DNA from: Nocardioides sp. GY 10113
GTDB lineage: Bacteria > Actinomycetota > Actinomycetes > Propionibacteriales > Nocardioidaceae
DNA: 64,000 bases
Assembly (NCBI RefSeq): GCF_004919105.1
Contig: NZ_STGK01000010.1
Span: forward strand, 124,001-188,000
Direction of reading: 5' to 3'
The translations under genes were made by a program, and so were the position numbers. The notes under the pieces are model-generated. The model was not told the origin of the DNA. It made no database searches and was given only the letters and a program-made list of their open reading frames with translations. This document shows, piece by piece, positions 55,561-63,831 of the stretch (position 1 is its first letter; the number at the start of each line of letters is the position of its first letter).

Positions 55561-56292
55561 CTAGTCCTCCGCGGCCCGCCGCAGCGGACTCGCCTCGGCC
55601 GCGGCGGCGTACGCCTCGGCCGCGTACAGCAGCCACGCGTGCCGCCCCGCGGCGTTGCCGGACGCCCAGCCCCGCAGGTTCGACTCGTACTGCGCGCGCA
55701 GGGCCAGGTGCGCGGCCTCGGGCACCACCAGCGACTTCTCGTCCACCCCGCGGGCGGCGAGCAGGAGCCGCTCGGCGGCGCGGGCGACGATCCCGTTGTG
55801 GGAGCCGAACGGCGCGGCGGTGGCCAGGTCCGCGTGGACGATCGCGGCGAGCGCCAGGGCCGGGGCCTCCGTGCGCGCGGTGATCATCGAGGCCAGCGCC
55901 CGCAGCGTGGTCGCCGCGTCGGCGTCGCGCGGACGCCCGAGGCGATCGGCGGGCAGGGAGGCCTGGGCGGCCAACGCGTGCAGCCGGGCCAGCGCCTGCA
56001 ACGGCTGGGTGCGGATCACGGGCACCAGCCCGAGCAGCTCGGTGGAGACCCGGACGGCGTCCGCGGCGATCTCGTCGGCGGCGCCCTCCCGGATCTCGGC
56101 CAGGGAGGAGGCGGACCCCTCCAGCACCGCGCTGGCGTGCGCGCCGCGCAGCAGCGACTCCGCCGTGGTCTCCGGAGAGGTACGCCGTAGGCCCCGGTCG
56201 CGCAGCACGACGTCGATCCCGTCCCGGGCCGACGCGAGGGCCGAGGGGACCCCCTCCAGCGAGAGCAGCCAGGCCAGCGGGTCCGCGTTCAC
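55561..56292 (-). CDS. Fic-like protein with degenerate active site (Rv3662c-like)
   Basis: A 243-residue protein. The helical fold and the inhibitory-looking segment ESLLRGAHASAVLEGS (about 48-63) match Fic proteins. The motif HPFxxGNGRxxR appears as AAPFGSHNGIVARAAERLL (about 160-178, APFGSHNGIVAR): the catalytic histidine is Ala and the phosphate-binding GNG is HNG, so AMP transfer by the usual mechanism is unlikely. The GTG at 56292 begins with NADPLAWLL, the family start. In mycobacteria the Rv3661-Rv3662c pair has the same arrangement. The function is unknown; it may bind nucleotide or act only structurally. Confidence 0.75.
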   Translation of the reverse strand: MNADPLAWLLSLEGVPSALASARDGIDVVLRDRGLRRTSPETTAESLLRGAHASAVLEGSASSLAEIREGAADEIAADAVRVSTELLGLVPVIRTQPLQALARLHALAAQASLPADRLGRPRDADAATTLRALASMITARTEAPALALAAIVHADLATAAPFGSHNGIVARAAERLLLAARGVDEKSLVVPEAAHLALRAQYESNLRGWASGNAAGRHAWLLYAAEAYAAAAEASPLRRAAED

Positions 56293-56398
56293 GGCACCGA
56301 CCCTACTGACCCGGCGTCGAGCGGTCCGAGACGGGCGCGGCACACGCCACGCGCGCTACCGGGCAACCGGCGCACGAGGGTCTACGGTGGTGCCCACG

Positions 56399-57409
56399 AT
56401 GTCCGACCAGTCGCACGAGACCGCAGGCCCCGCCGAGCCGGCAGACCCGGCCCGGTCGTTCGGCAGCGTCGTCGACGCCTACGAGCGCGGGCGTCCCGAC
56501 TACCCGCTCGACGCGGTGCGCTGGCTGACCGGCGACCAGCCGCTGACGGTGCTCGAGCTGGGCGCCGGCACCGGCAAGCTGACCCGGCACCTGGTCGACC
56601 TCGGCCACGACGTGCACGCCACCGACCCGGACCCGGCGATGCTCGACCGGCTGGCCCGCTCGGTGCGGGTCACCCGGCTCTCCCAGACCGCCGCCGAGGA
56701 GATCCCGGCCCCGGACGCCGCCTTCGACCTCGTCGTCGTGGGCCAGGCGTACCACTGGTTCGACAAGGAGCGGGCCCTCCCCGAGATCGCCCGCGTGCTC
56801 AAGCGGGGCGGCGAGCTGGCCCTGGTCTGGAACGTCCGCGACGAGCGGGTGCCGTGGGTCCGGCGCCTCGGCAACCTGATCGGCCGCCAGGACGTCACCA
56901 GCGCCGGCCCCGACGAGGCACTGCACGACTCGCCGTACTTCGGCCCCGTCCAGGAGGCCACCTTCAAGCACTGGCAGGTGGTGGACCGGGTCAGCATCCA
57001 GGACCTGGTGCTCTCCCGGTCGAACGTGGCCACCCTGCCTGCCGAGGAGCGCGAGGCGCTGGTCGCCGACGTGCTCGACTTCTACGACGACTACGGGCGC
57101 GGGATGGACGGCATGCAGCTGCCGTACCTGACCCAGTGCTACCGCGCCGTGGTGGGCATCCGGCCCCGGACCGCCCCGCCCGCGCCTGCGGCCCCGCCCG
57201 CAGCGCCGCACGACCCGGTCGCCGAGGAGACCCAGCCCGTCCACCGCGACGACCTGACCGGCGACGGCGCCTGGGCGGCGGACCCCACGGGCACCGCGGA
57301 GCGGTCCGCGCTGGAGGACACCGGCAGCCAGGCGGCGACCCAGGTCCCCGGGATCACCGAACCGCCCACCGACGACGACTCCGGCGTGCTCCTGATCGAC
57401 TTCCGCTGA
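56399..57409 (+). CDS. Class I SAM-dependent methyltransferase with disordered C-terminal tail
   Basis: A 336-residue protein. Residues about 15-250 form a methyltransferase: FGSVVDAYERGRPDYPLDAVRWL (about 21-43, in part), SAM motif VLELGAGTGKLTRHLVD (about 51-67), DPDPAMLDRLA, and the post-motif VVGQAYHWFDKERALPEIARVLKRGGELALVW (about 117-148, in part), as in UbiE/COQ5-like enzymes (Methyltransf_11). The last about 85 residues are Pro/Ala/Asp-rich and probably disordered, an unusual addition. The target is unknown. The ATG at 56399 has two in-frame GTG codons just upstream (56387, 56390). Spacing to the next kinase gene is 16 bp. Confidence 0.87.
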   Translation: MSDQSHETAGPAEPADPARSFGSVVDAYERGRPDYPLDAVRWLTGDQPLTVLELGAGTGKLTRHLVDLGHDVHATDPDPAMLDRLARSVRVTRLSQTAAEEIPAPDAAFDLVVVGQAYHWFDKERALPEIARVLKRGGELALVWNVRDERVPWVRRLGNLIGRQDVTSAGPDEALHDSPYFGPVQEATFKHWQVVDRVSIQDLVLSRSNVATLPAEEREALVADVLDFYDDYGRGMDGMQLPYLTQCYRAVVGIRPRTAPPAPAAPPAAPHDPVAEETQPVHRDDLTGDGAWAADPTGTAERSALEDTGSQAATQVPGITEPPTDDDSGVLLIDFR

Positions 57410-57425
57410 GTCGAGGCCGAGGCTC

Positions 57426-58559
57426 GTGCGCATCCCCGGTCGCCGCCGCGGCCACCTCGGCACCGAGGCCGACCGCGCCGCCTTCCGCGCGCTGCACCAG
57501 GCCTCGCTCGCCTCGCCCGCGCTGCGCGAGGGGCTCACCGCCAGCAGCGCCGAGCGCTCGATCAGGCACCTGCGCGCGTTGCTCGGCACCCCCGCGCTGG
57601 CGCTGACCGACACCGCCGGCGTCCTGGCCTGGGACGGTCTCGGATCCCACCACCACGCGGAGCAGGCCGCGGCGGCCGCGGCCCTGGTGGCCGAGCGCGG
57701 CACCACGCGCACCCTGGACCGCAAGCAGGTCGGCTGCGAGCGACCGGGGTGCCCGATCCGGAACGCCGTGGTCAGCCCGCTGGTGGTGGAGGGTCGGGTG
57801 CTCGGCACGGTCCAGGCGTTCGCGCCGTCCACGTCGGCGGGCCTGCTGCGGGCCACCGAGGAGGTCGCGCAGTGGGTCTCCGCGCAGCTGGAGCTGGCCG
57901 AGCTCGACGCGCATCGCAACCGGCTGATCGAGGCCGAGGTGCGCGCGCTCCGGGCCCAGATCAGCCCTCACTTCATCTACAACTCCCTCGGCGCGATCGC
58001 CAGCTTCGTGCGCACCGACCCCGACCGGGCGCGCGACCTGTTGCTGGAGTTCGCGGACTTCACCCGCTACTCCTTCCGCCGGCACGGCGAGTACACGACG
58101 CTGGCCGAGGAGCTGCGCTCGATCGAGCGGTACCTGCTGCTCGAGCAGGCCCGGTTCGGTGACCGCCTGCAGGTGACCCTGAACATCGCGCCGGAGGTGC
58201 TCACCGTCGTGGTGCCGTTCCTGTGCATCCAGCCGCTGGTCGAGAACGCCGTACGGCACGGCCTGGAGCGCGCCGAGGGCGTCGGCCACCTGCGGATCAC
58301 CGCCCACGACCGCGGCCCCGACGCGGTGCTGGAGGTCGAGGACGACGGGATCGGCGAGGACCCCGAGAAGGTACGCCGCGCGCTCGCCGGCGACGCCTCG
58401 CTCGACTCGGTGGGACTGGGCAACGTCGACGCCCGGCTGCGCGCCACGTTCGGCGACGACTACGGGCTGGTCGTCGAGACGGCGCCCGGCGCCGGGACGA
58501 AGGTGGTGGTGCGGGTACCGAAGTTCGCGCCCGGAGTGAGTGTCGGAGGGACAAGATGA
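57426..58559 (+). CDS. LytS/YpdA-type sensor histidine kinase (cytosolic, GAF-like sensor)
   Basis: A 377-residue kinase without membrane segments. Residues about 25-165 form a GAF-like sensor with a Cys pair (CERPGCPIRN, about 101-110). The His_kinase domain (about 170-260) has the phosphorylated His in QISPHFIYNSLGAIASF, and the HATPase domain shows PLVENAVRHGLERAEG (N box), EVEDDGIGE and GLGNVDARLRATFG (G box). This architecture belongs to LytS/YpdA/BtsS kinases that pair with LytTR regulators. The GTG at 57426 follows the methyltransferase by 16 bp. Its stop overlaps the regulator start by 4 nt. Confidence 0.93.
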   Translation: MRIPGRRRGHLGTEADRAAFRALHQASLASPALREGLTASSAERSIRHLRALLGTPALALTDTAGVLAWDGLGSHHHAEQAAAAAALVAERGTTRTLDRKQVGCERPGCPIRNAVVSPLVVEGRVLGTVQAFAPSTSAGLLRATEEVAQWVSAQLELAELDAHRNRLIEAEVRALRAQISPHFIYNSLGAIASFVRTDPDRARDLLLEFADFTRYSFRRHGEYTTLAEELRSIERYLLLEQARFGDRLQVTLNIAPEVLTVVVPFLCIQPLVENAVRHGLERAEGVGHLRITAHDRGPDAVLEVEDDGIGEDPEKVRRALAGDASLDSVGLGNVDARLRATFGDDYGLVVETAPGAGTKVVVRVPKFAPGVSVGGTR

Positions 58560-59332
58560 GTGAGGTGAGCGACTCCAGGACCCCAGCAGGGACGCCGGCG
58601 GGTCCGCCCGGCCTGCGCGTGCTGGTGGTGGACGACGAGCGCCCGGCGCTGGACGAGCTGACCTACCTGCTGCGGTCCGACCCGCGGATCGGTGCGGTCA
58701 CCGGCTGCGGCTCCGCCACCGAGGGGCTGCGGTACCTGCGCGAGCGCGAGGTCGACTGCGTCTTCCTCGACGTGCAGATGCCCGGCCTGTCCGGGCTGGA
58801 GCTGGCGGAGGTGCTGGGCCGGTTCAAGCAGCCGCCACCGGTGGTCTTCGTGACCGCCCACGAGCAGCACGCGGTCGACGCGTTCGACCTGCACGCCGTC
58901 GACTACGTGCTCAAGCCGGTGCGTCCCGAGCGCCTGGCGGAGGCCGTGCGCCGGGTGCTGTCGGGCACCGACCGCCGACCCGCCCCGGAGGACACCCAGA
59001 TCGCGGTCGAGCGGGGCGGGGTCACCCGGTTCGTGGAGCGCGGAGACATCACCCACGTCGAGGCCCAGGGCGACTACGCCCGCCTGCACACCCGGTCGGG
59101 TGAGTCCTACCTGGTGCGGGTGCCGCTGTCGTCCCTGGAGGAGGAGTGGTCGGCCTCCGGCTTCGTGCGCATCCACCGTTCGCTGCTGGTCGCCCTCGGC
59201 CACGTCGACGAGGTCCGCCAGGAGGCGGGCCGCTGCACGGTGCTCGTGGCCGGCACGGAGCTGCCGGTGAGCCGGCGCCACACCCGGGCGCTGCGCGACG
59301 TCCTGGTCCGCCGCGCAGCTGGCGGATCGTGA
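58556..59332 (+). CDS. LytTR-family response regulator
   Basis: A 258-residue regulator. The receiver domain (about 20-135) has VVDDERPALDELTYLLR (acidic pocket), Asp in CVFLDVQMPGLSG (about residue 68) and Lys in DYVLKPVRPERL. The LytTR DNA-binding domain (about 150-250) shows RFVERGDITHVEAQGDYARLHT and GFVRIHRSLLVALGHV. It is translated with the kinase (ATGA overlap). Relatives such as BtsR/YpdB switch on a transporter gene nearby; here the next genes are a small membrane protein and an SSS symporter. Confidence 0.94.
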   Translation: MSEVSDSRTPAGTPAGPPGLRVLVVDDERPALDELTYLLRSDPRIGAVTGCGSATEGLRYLREREVDCVFLDVQMPGLSGLELAEVLGRFKQPPPVVFVTAHEQHAVDAFDLHAVDYVLKPVRPERLAEAVRRVLSGTDRRPAPEDTQIAVERGGVTRFVERGDITHVEAQGDYARLHTRSGESYLVRVPLSSLEEEWSASGFVRIHRSLLVALGHVDEVRQEAGRCTVLVAGTELPVSRRHTRALRDVLVRRAAGGS

Positions 59333-59400
59333 CCGGTGAGCCCCCGGTGAGACCTCGGCGAGCGCCCGGTGATCGCCCGGTGAGCCTCCGGTGAGCCTCC
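59333..59400. repeat. CCGGTGAGCCT-type tandem repeats
   Basis: Five to six imperfect copies of CCGGTGAGCCT or CCCGGTGATCG fill the spacer between the LytTR gene and the small membrane-protein gene. Confidence 0.7.
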
Positions 59401-59401
59401 G

Positions 59402-59833
59402 ATGAGCGAGGAGCGGCCCCGCACACCGCCGCCGCGGGTCCGCGTGACCGGCCCGCCCCGGCACGTGGTCGCCCGGCCGAGCACGCGCCTCGGCGACGTC
59501 CACGAGCAGACCGCCCTGGGCGACCTCTTCCTGCGGTCCCTGCTGCGCGAGCAGTTCGGGCTCGCCGCGCGGGTGCTGGTCGCGCTGGCGCTGGCCCTGG
59601 GCAGCCTGCCGTTGCTGTTCGAGCTGCTGCCGGGACTGGCCGAGCGGGAGGTGGCCGGGATCGGGCTGGCCTGGCTGCTGCTCGGCGTCCTGGTCTACCC
59701 GTTCCTGCTGCTGCTCGGCTGGCGCTACGTACGGCGGGTGGAGCGCAACGAGCAGGTCTTCGCCGACCTGGTCCTCGCCGGGCGCGACCCAGCGGACGAC
59801 GACGGGGACCGACACAGGGGAAGCGCCCGGTGA
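59402..59833 (+). CDS. Two-helix membrane protein (DUF485-like) partner of the symporter
   Basis: A 143-residue protein. A soluble N-terminus (Pro/Arg-rich) leads to two membrane helices (AARVLVALALALGSLPLLFELL, about 55-76, and IGLAWLLLGVLVYPFLLLLGWRYV, about 87-110, in part), then a charged tail RRVERNEQVFADLV. This layout and the position before an SSS gene resemble the DUF485 accessory proteins beside acetate/pyruvate symporters (YjcH-ActP, MctB-MctC). It overlaps the symporter start by 4 nt (GTGA). It may modulate transport. Start is ATG 59402. Confidence 0.75.
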   Translation: MSEERPRTPPPRVRVTGPPRHVVARPSTRLGDVHEQTALGDLFLRSLLREQFGLAARVLVALALALGSLPLLFELLPGLAEREVAGIGLAWLLLGVLVYPFLLLLGWRYVRRVERNEQVFADLVLAGRDPADDDGDRHRGSAR

Positions 59834-61344
59834 GCGCGACGCAGCTGTCCGCGGTGGCCGTCGTACTGGTCTCCCTGGTGACGCTGGCGATCGGCACCTG
59901 GGGCCTGCGGGTCTCGCGGACCACCAGCGACTTCTTCGTGGCCTCGCGGACCGTGCGCCCGGGCCTCAACGCCTCCGCGATCGGCGGGGAGTACCTCTCG
60001 GCCGCCTCGTTCCTCGGCATCGCCGGGGTGCTGCTGGTGGGCGGCGCCGAGATGCTCTGGTACCCGGTCGGCTGGACCGCCGGCTACCTGGTCCTGCTGG
60101 TCCTGGTGGCGGCGCCGCTGCGGCGATCGGGCGCCTACACGCTGCCGGACTTCGCCGAGGCACGCCTGGCCTCCCGCGCGGTCCGGTCCGCCTGCTCGCT
60201 GCTGGTGGTCGCGATCGCCTGGCTCTACCTGCTGCCCCAGTTCGAGGGCGCCGGGATCACGCTGGCCGCCGCGATCGGGGCCCCGGAGTGGGTCGGGCCG
60301 CTGGTGGTCGGCGCGGTCGTGCTGGCCAACGTCTCCTCCGGCGGGATGCGCTCGATCACCTTCGTCCAGGCGTTCCAGTACTGGTTCAAGCTGACCGCGA
60401 TCCTGTTCCCCGCCGTGGTGCTGCTGGTGGTCTGGTGGGGCGACGGCCGGCCCGGGCCGGCCTCGGCGATGTCCGACGGCTGGTCGACGCCGGTCGCCGA
60501 CGGCGGGGGGATCGGCCTCTATACGACGTACTCCCTGATCCTCGCCCTCTTCCTGGGCACGATGGGGCTGCCGCACGTGGTGGTCCGCTTCTACACCAAC
60601 CCCGACGGGCGCGGCGCCCGCCGGACCACCGTCGTGGTGCTGGGCCTGCTCGGCCTGTTCTACCTCTGGCCCCCGCTGTACGCCGGACTGGGACGCGTCT
60701 ACGGCGAACGGATCCTGGCGGAGGGCCGGTCGAACGTGCTGGTGCTCGCGCTGCCGCGGGCGATGATCGAGGGCCTGCCCGGCGAGCTGCTCACCGCCCT
60801 GGTCACCGCGGGCGCGTTCGCCGCGTTCCTGTCCACCTCCTCCGGCCTGGCCATCGCGATCTCCGGCGTGATCACCCAGGACGTCACCGGGCGGATGGTC
60901 GGCGAGCGCCGCCGCGGCGGGGTCACGGCGTTCCGTCTGGCCGCTGTGGTCGCGGTCGCGGTCCCGCTCGCCGCCGCGCTGGTGCTGGAGAACGTCGGGG
61001 TGGCGGAGTCGGTGGGCCTGGCCTTCGCGGTGGCCGCCTCCACGTTCTGCCCGCTGCTGGTGCTCGGCATCTGGTGGCGCGGACTGACCACGCCGGGCGC
61101 GCTGGCCGGCCTGGCCGCCGGGGGCGCGGGCGCCGGAGGTGCTGCGTTGCTCGCGATCGCCGGGGTCGACGCCGACGGCTGGGCCGGCGCCCTGCTGGAC
61201 CAGCCGGCCGCGTGGAGCGTCCCGCTGGCCTTCCTGACGATGGCGGCGGTCTCCCGGCTCACCGCCGACCGGGTCCCGGCCCATGCCCGCCGCTTCCTGG
61301 TGCGCCTGCACACCCCGGAGTCACTCGAGCTGGACCTGACCTGA
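59830..61344 (+). CDS. Sodium:solute symporter (SSS family, monocarboxylate-type)
   Basis: A 504-residue transporter with about 13 membrane helices. Family segments are TSDFFVASRTVRPGLNASAIGGEYLSAASFLGIAG (about 32-66, in part), the gate helix YPVGWTAGYLVLLVLVAAPLRRSGAYTLPDFAEAR (about 78-112, in part), GTMGLPHVVVRFYTNPDGRGARR (about 244-266, in part) and TAGAFAAFLSTSSGLAIAISGVITQDV (about 326-352, in part). The GLPHVVVRFYT segment is characteristic of acetate/pyruvate symporters (ActP/MctC). Together with the LytTR system it suggests uptake of a small carboxylate under two-component control. It ends before a strong hairpin and converges with pckG. Confidence 0.9.
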   Translation: MSATQLSAVAVVLVSLVTLAIGTWGLRVSRTTSDFFVASRTVRPGLNASAIGGEYLSAASFLGIAGVLLVGGAEMLWYPVGWTAGYLVLLVLVAAPLRRSGAYTLPDFAEARLASRAVRSACSLLVVAIAWLYLLPQFEGAGITLAAAIGAPEWVGPLVVGAVVLANVSSGGMRSITFVQAFQYWFKLTAILFPAVVLLVVWWGDGRPGPASAMSDGWSTPVADGGGIGLYTTYSLILALFLGTMGLPHVVVRFYTNPDGRGARRTTVVVLGLLGLFYLWPPLYAGLGRVYGERILAEGRSNVLVLALPRAMIEGLPGELLTALVTAGAFAAFLSTSSGLAIAISGVITQDVTGRMVGERRRGGVTAFRLAAVVAVAVPLAAALVLENVGVAESVGLAFAVAASTFCPLLVLGIWWRGLTTPGALAGLAAGGAGAGGAALLAIAGVDADGWAGALLDQPAAWSVPLAFLTMAAVSRLTADRVPAHARRFLVRLHTPESLELDLT

Positions 61345-61417
61345 GGCGCCATCGAGCCGGGGGTTGGGAACCGCCGAGCCGGGGGTCGCGCACCTCGAGC
61401 CCCGCCCGAAAAGCGGG

Positions 61418-61463
61418 CGAGCCGGCAGGAACCCCGTCTCGACGGATGGTTCCTGCCGGCTCG
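61418..61463. terminator. Perfect 16-bp hairpin between symporter and pckG
   Basis: Arms 61418-61433 and 61448-61463 are exact complements (CGAGCCGGCAGGAACC/GGTTCCTGCCGGCTCG). The 14-nt loop holds a further CCGT/ACGG stem. The flanking genes converge, so it serves both. Confidence 0.8.
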
Positions 61464-61488
61464 ACCGCGCCTCAGGCCCGGTTCGGCG

Positions 61489-63312
61489 TCAGGCCTGGTT
61501 GAGGGCGTCCTCGACCCGGCGGTGGGCCTCCCAGATCGCCTCGGGCAGGCCGTCGAACTGGGCGAGGTGCTTCTCGCGGTGGCCCATCTCCTGCTGCCAG
61601 CGCTCGACATCGATGGTCAGCACGGTGTCGAGGTCGGCCAGGGCCTGCTCGTCCAGACCCTCGAGGTTGAGCTCCTCGCGGGCCGGGATGACGCCGACGG
61701 GCGTCTCCACGCCGGAGACCTCGCCGTTCTTGTACTGCATCAGCCACACCAGCGGGCGCAGGTTCTCCCGGTAGCCGGGCCACAGGAAGCGGCCGTCCTC
61801 GCCGCGCTGGAACCAGTTGACGTGGGCGAAGATCGGCTTGGTCGTGGCCCGGCCGATCACCTCCAGCCAGTGGGCGGCGTAGTCGGCCTCGGAGTACGAC
61901 ATGAACGGGCGCATCGACATCGGGTCGTAGCGGAGCACGCCCTCGAGGCCGTCGGCCGCGGCGGTCGCCTCGGCACCCAGGGTCAGGCCGTCGTACACGC
62001 CCTCGGCGACGTCGTTGATCGCGCGGACCAGCGGCTCGCGGTCACGGGTACGGCCACCGAAGATGATGCCGTGGATCTCGACGCCGGCCGGGTCCTCGAA
62101 GTCACCGGCGACGTTCGGCACGTTGGCCAGCGTGGTGGTGAACCGGCTGTTCGGGTGGGCCCAGGGGGCGTCCACCTCGTCGCCGGTCCGGTCGGCGATG
62201 ACGTCGCCCTTCCAGTCGGTCCAGCCGTCGAGGTCGGTCGGCTTGTCGCCGCGACCCTCCCACCAGACCTCCTGGGTCTTGGTGTTGTAGGCGACGTTGG
62301 TGAAGATCGCGCCGGTGCCCGGGACGATCGAGTCGATCGCGGTCGGGTTGGTCTTCTCGTTGGTGTCCTTGGCGACACCGAAGACGCCGTACTCCGGGTT
62401 CATCCCGTAGAGCTTGCCGTCCTCGCCGACCCACAGCCACGCGATGTCGTCACCGTAGAACTCGACGTAGTACCGGTCACCCAGGGCGTCGGGGGCGAGC
62501 GTCATCGCGAGGTTGGTCTTGCCCGAGGCGCTCGGGAAGCCACCGCAGATGTTGTACTTCGCGCCGGTCTCCTTGTCGGTGATGCCGAGCAGCATGAACT
62601 GCTCCACCAGGAAGCCGTTCTTCCAGCCGTCGTAGGCACCCTGGCGCAGGCCGTGGGCGATCTTGCCCAGCAGCGCGTTGCCGCCGTAGGAGGAGCCGAA
62701 GTGCAGGATCGTGCGCTCGTCGGCGACGGTCACGAAGTAGCGCTTGTCGTCGGGGGTGCCCTGACCGAGGTTCGCCAGGTCGCCGGTGACGTGCACGGCG
62801 CGGACGAACGAGTCGCCCAGGTCGTTGATGAACTCCACGCCGACCCGCGCCATGCGGATCATCTGGAGCACCACGTTGCGGTTGTCGGTCAGCTCGACGC
62901 CGGCCGCGAACCTCTCCAGCGGCGAGCCCTGGGGCGCCATCAGGTAGGGGATCACGTACATCGTCTTGCCCGCGGAGGCACCGGTCATCAGCTCGATGAG
63001 CTTCGGCTTCATCTCCGCGGCGGGCTTCCAGTTGTTGTAGATGCCCTTGTCGGCCTCGTCACTGGTGGCGACGATGGTGCGCTCCTCGGCCCGCGCGGTG
63101 TCCTTGTAGAAGGAGCGCGAGTAGTAGCGGCCCTCGCCGGCGGGCAGCAGCTCGCCGTCGTCCAGCGCCTCCTGGATCAGACGCGCGTCGTCAGCGGCGG
63201 ATACGACCTCGACCCGCTCCGCCCCGGTCACCCCCGCCCAGTGTGCGACGTACTCCCGGACGCTGGGGTTCGTCAGCCCCGCCTCGTCCAGCACTCGCTC
63301 CAGATCCACCAT
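61489..63312 (-). CDS. pckG: Phosphoenolpyruvate carboxykinase (GTP)
   Basis: Converts oxaloacetate and GTP to PEP in gluconeogenesis. The 607-residue length and all domains fit GTP-PEPCK: YSRSFYKDTARAEERTIVAT (about 64-83), YVIPYLMAPQGSPLERFAAGVELTD (about 118-142, in part), HFGSSYGGNALLGKIAHGLR (about 205-224), the P-loop GGFPSASGKTNLAMTLAP (about 252-269), FYGDDIAWLWVGEDGKLYGMNPEYGVFG (about 280-307, in part), GRTRDREPLV and FRPFMSY-type ends. In the P-loop the usual PSACGKTN cysteine, a hyper-reactive active-site residue in most GTP enzymes, is Ser. The ATG at 63312 has AAAGG about 10 nt upstream. Confidence 0.96.
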   Translation of the reverse strand: MVDLERVLDEAGLTNPSVREYVAHWAGVTGAERVEVVSAADDARLIQEALDDGELLPAGEGRYYSRSFYKDTARAEERTIVATSDEADKGIYNNWKPAAEMKPKLIELMTGASAGKTMYVIPYLMAPQGSPLERFAAGVELTDNRNVVLQMIRMARVGVEFINDLGDSFVRAVHVTGDLANLGQGTPDDKRYFVTVADERTILHFGSSYGGNALLGKIAHGLRQGAYDGWKNGFLVEQFMLLGITDKETGAKYNICGGFPSASGKTNLAMTLAPDALGDRYYVEFYGDDIAWLWVGEDGKLYGMNPEYGVFGVAKDTNEKTNPTAIDSIVPGTGAIFTNVAYNTKTQEVWWEGRGDKPTDLDGWTDWKGDVIADRTGDEVDAPWAHPNSRFTTTLANVPNVAGDFEDPAGVEIHGIIFGGRTRDREPLVRAINDVAEGVYDGLTLGAEATAAADGLEGVLRYDPMSMRPFMSYSEADYAAHWLEVIGRATTKPIFAHVNWFQRGEDGRFLWPGYRENLRPLVWLMQYKNGEVSGVETPVGVIPAREELNLEGLDEQALADLDTVLTIDVERWQQEMGHREKHLAQFDGLPEAIWEAHRRVEDALNQA

Positions 63313-63499
63313 GCCTGTCAGCCTTTCGATCAGTTCGGAGGTGGGGGCACGCTACCTCACAGGGAGGTCACGGCCGACCCGCGTCCAGCGCCTCGTCTGC
63401 ACGTCGGACGCCGTCGTCCAGTGCGCCCACCATGGCACCCTCCGAGCGCGCTGTGCACATCTCCCCCGGAGCAAAAGGGCCGGATGTGACCCATGCCAC

Positions 63500-63729
63500 T
63501 TTTGGATCGATCAAGACCTGTCAACTGGTGGATCTGGCGACTTTTCGCGTCTCCTGCGCGACTCCGACGCCGTCCCCCCGGCGGCCCGACGACGGCCATC
63601 GAAACTCCTGCGAGAACTTTATTCTGGAAAATTCCCCGAATCCGATGACATGTCCACCTTTTCCGTGGCAGCATTCTGCTCAAGCCGCCGCAGGTGACCC
63701 GAGACGCCTGCGGCGGCCTTTCAATTTTT
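63500..63729 (+). ncRNA. Candidate small RNA or leader transcript upstream of pckG (boundary uncertain)
   Basis: The plus-strand terminator at 63684-63729 implies a plus-strand transcript starting between pckG (63312) and about 63650. This stretch (63500-63680) is AT-richer than the neighbours and contains a short hairpin GCCG-TCCCCCC-GGC and one 15-codon ORF (63650-63697, MSTFSVAAFCSSRRR) whose stop lies in the terminator loop. No promoter can be assigned with confidence. Confidence 0.3.
63684..63729 (+). terminator. Canonical Rho-independent terminator on the plus strand
   Basis: 11-bp arms GCCGCCGCAGG (63684-63694) and CCTGCGGCGGC (63707-63717) with a 12-nt loop, followed by CTTTCAATTTTT. 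Such a U-tract is rare in this window. There is no annotated plus-strand gene upstream; the minus strand may use the hairpin to end the SDR transcript. Confidence 0.8.
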
Positions 63730-63730
63730 C

Positions 63731-63770
63731 CGGCCGGTCTCGGCCGGTCTCGGCCGGTTGCGGCCGGTGG
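63731..63770. repeat. 10-bp CGGCCGGTCT tandem repeats
   Basis: Four units follow the terminator: CGGCCGGTCT twice, then CGGCCGGTTG and CGGCCGGTGG. Confidence 0.85.
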
Positions 63771-63796
63771 TCGCCCCTCGGCCCGTCCGCCCGCGG

Positions 63797-63831
63797 AGGC
63801 CGCAAAGGCCGCGAAGGCCGCGAAGGCCGCG
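63797..63831. repeat. 9-bp AAGGCCGCG tandem repeats
   Basis: Three exact units and one partial unit, directly before the stop codon of the partial SDR gene on the minus strand. Confidence 0.85.

Noticed and set aside
63485..63500. CRP-like site upstream of pckG (TGTGA-CCCATG-CCACT)
   Set aside because: Only 8 of 10 consensus positions match; tens of such sites are expected by chance in 64 kb, although pck is a known CRP/GlxR target in relatives.
63650..63697. 15-codon leader peptide as a true attenuator
   Set aside because: It has no run of regulatory codons, and the gene to the right is on the other strand, so attenuation of a downstream operon is not possible here.
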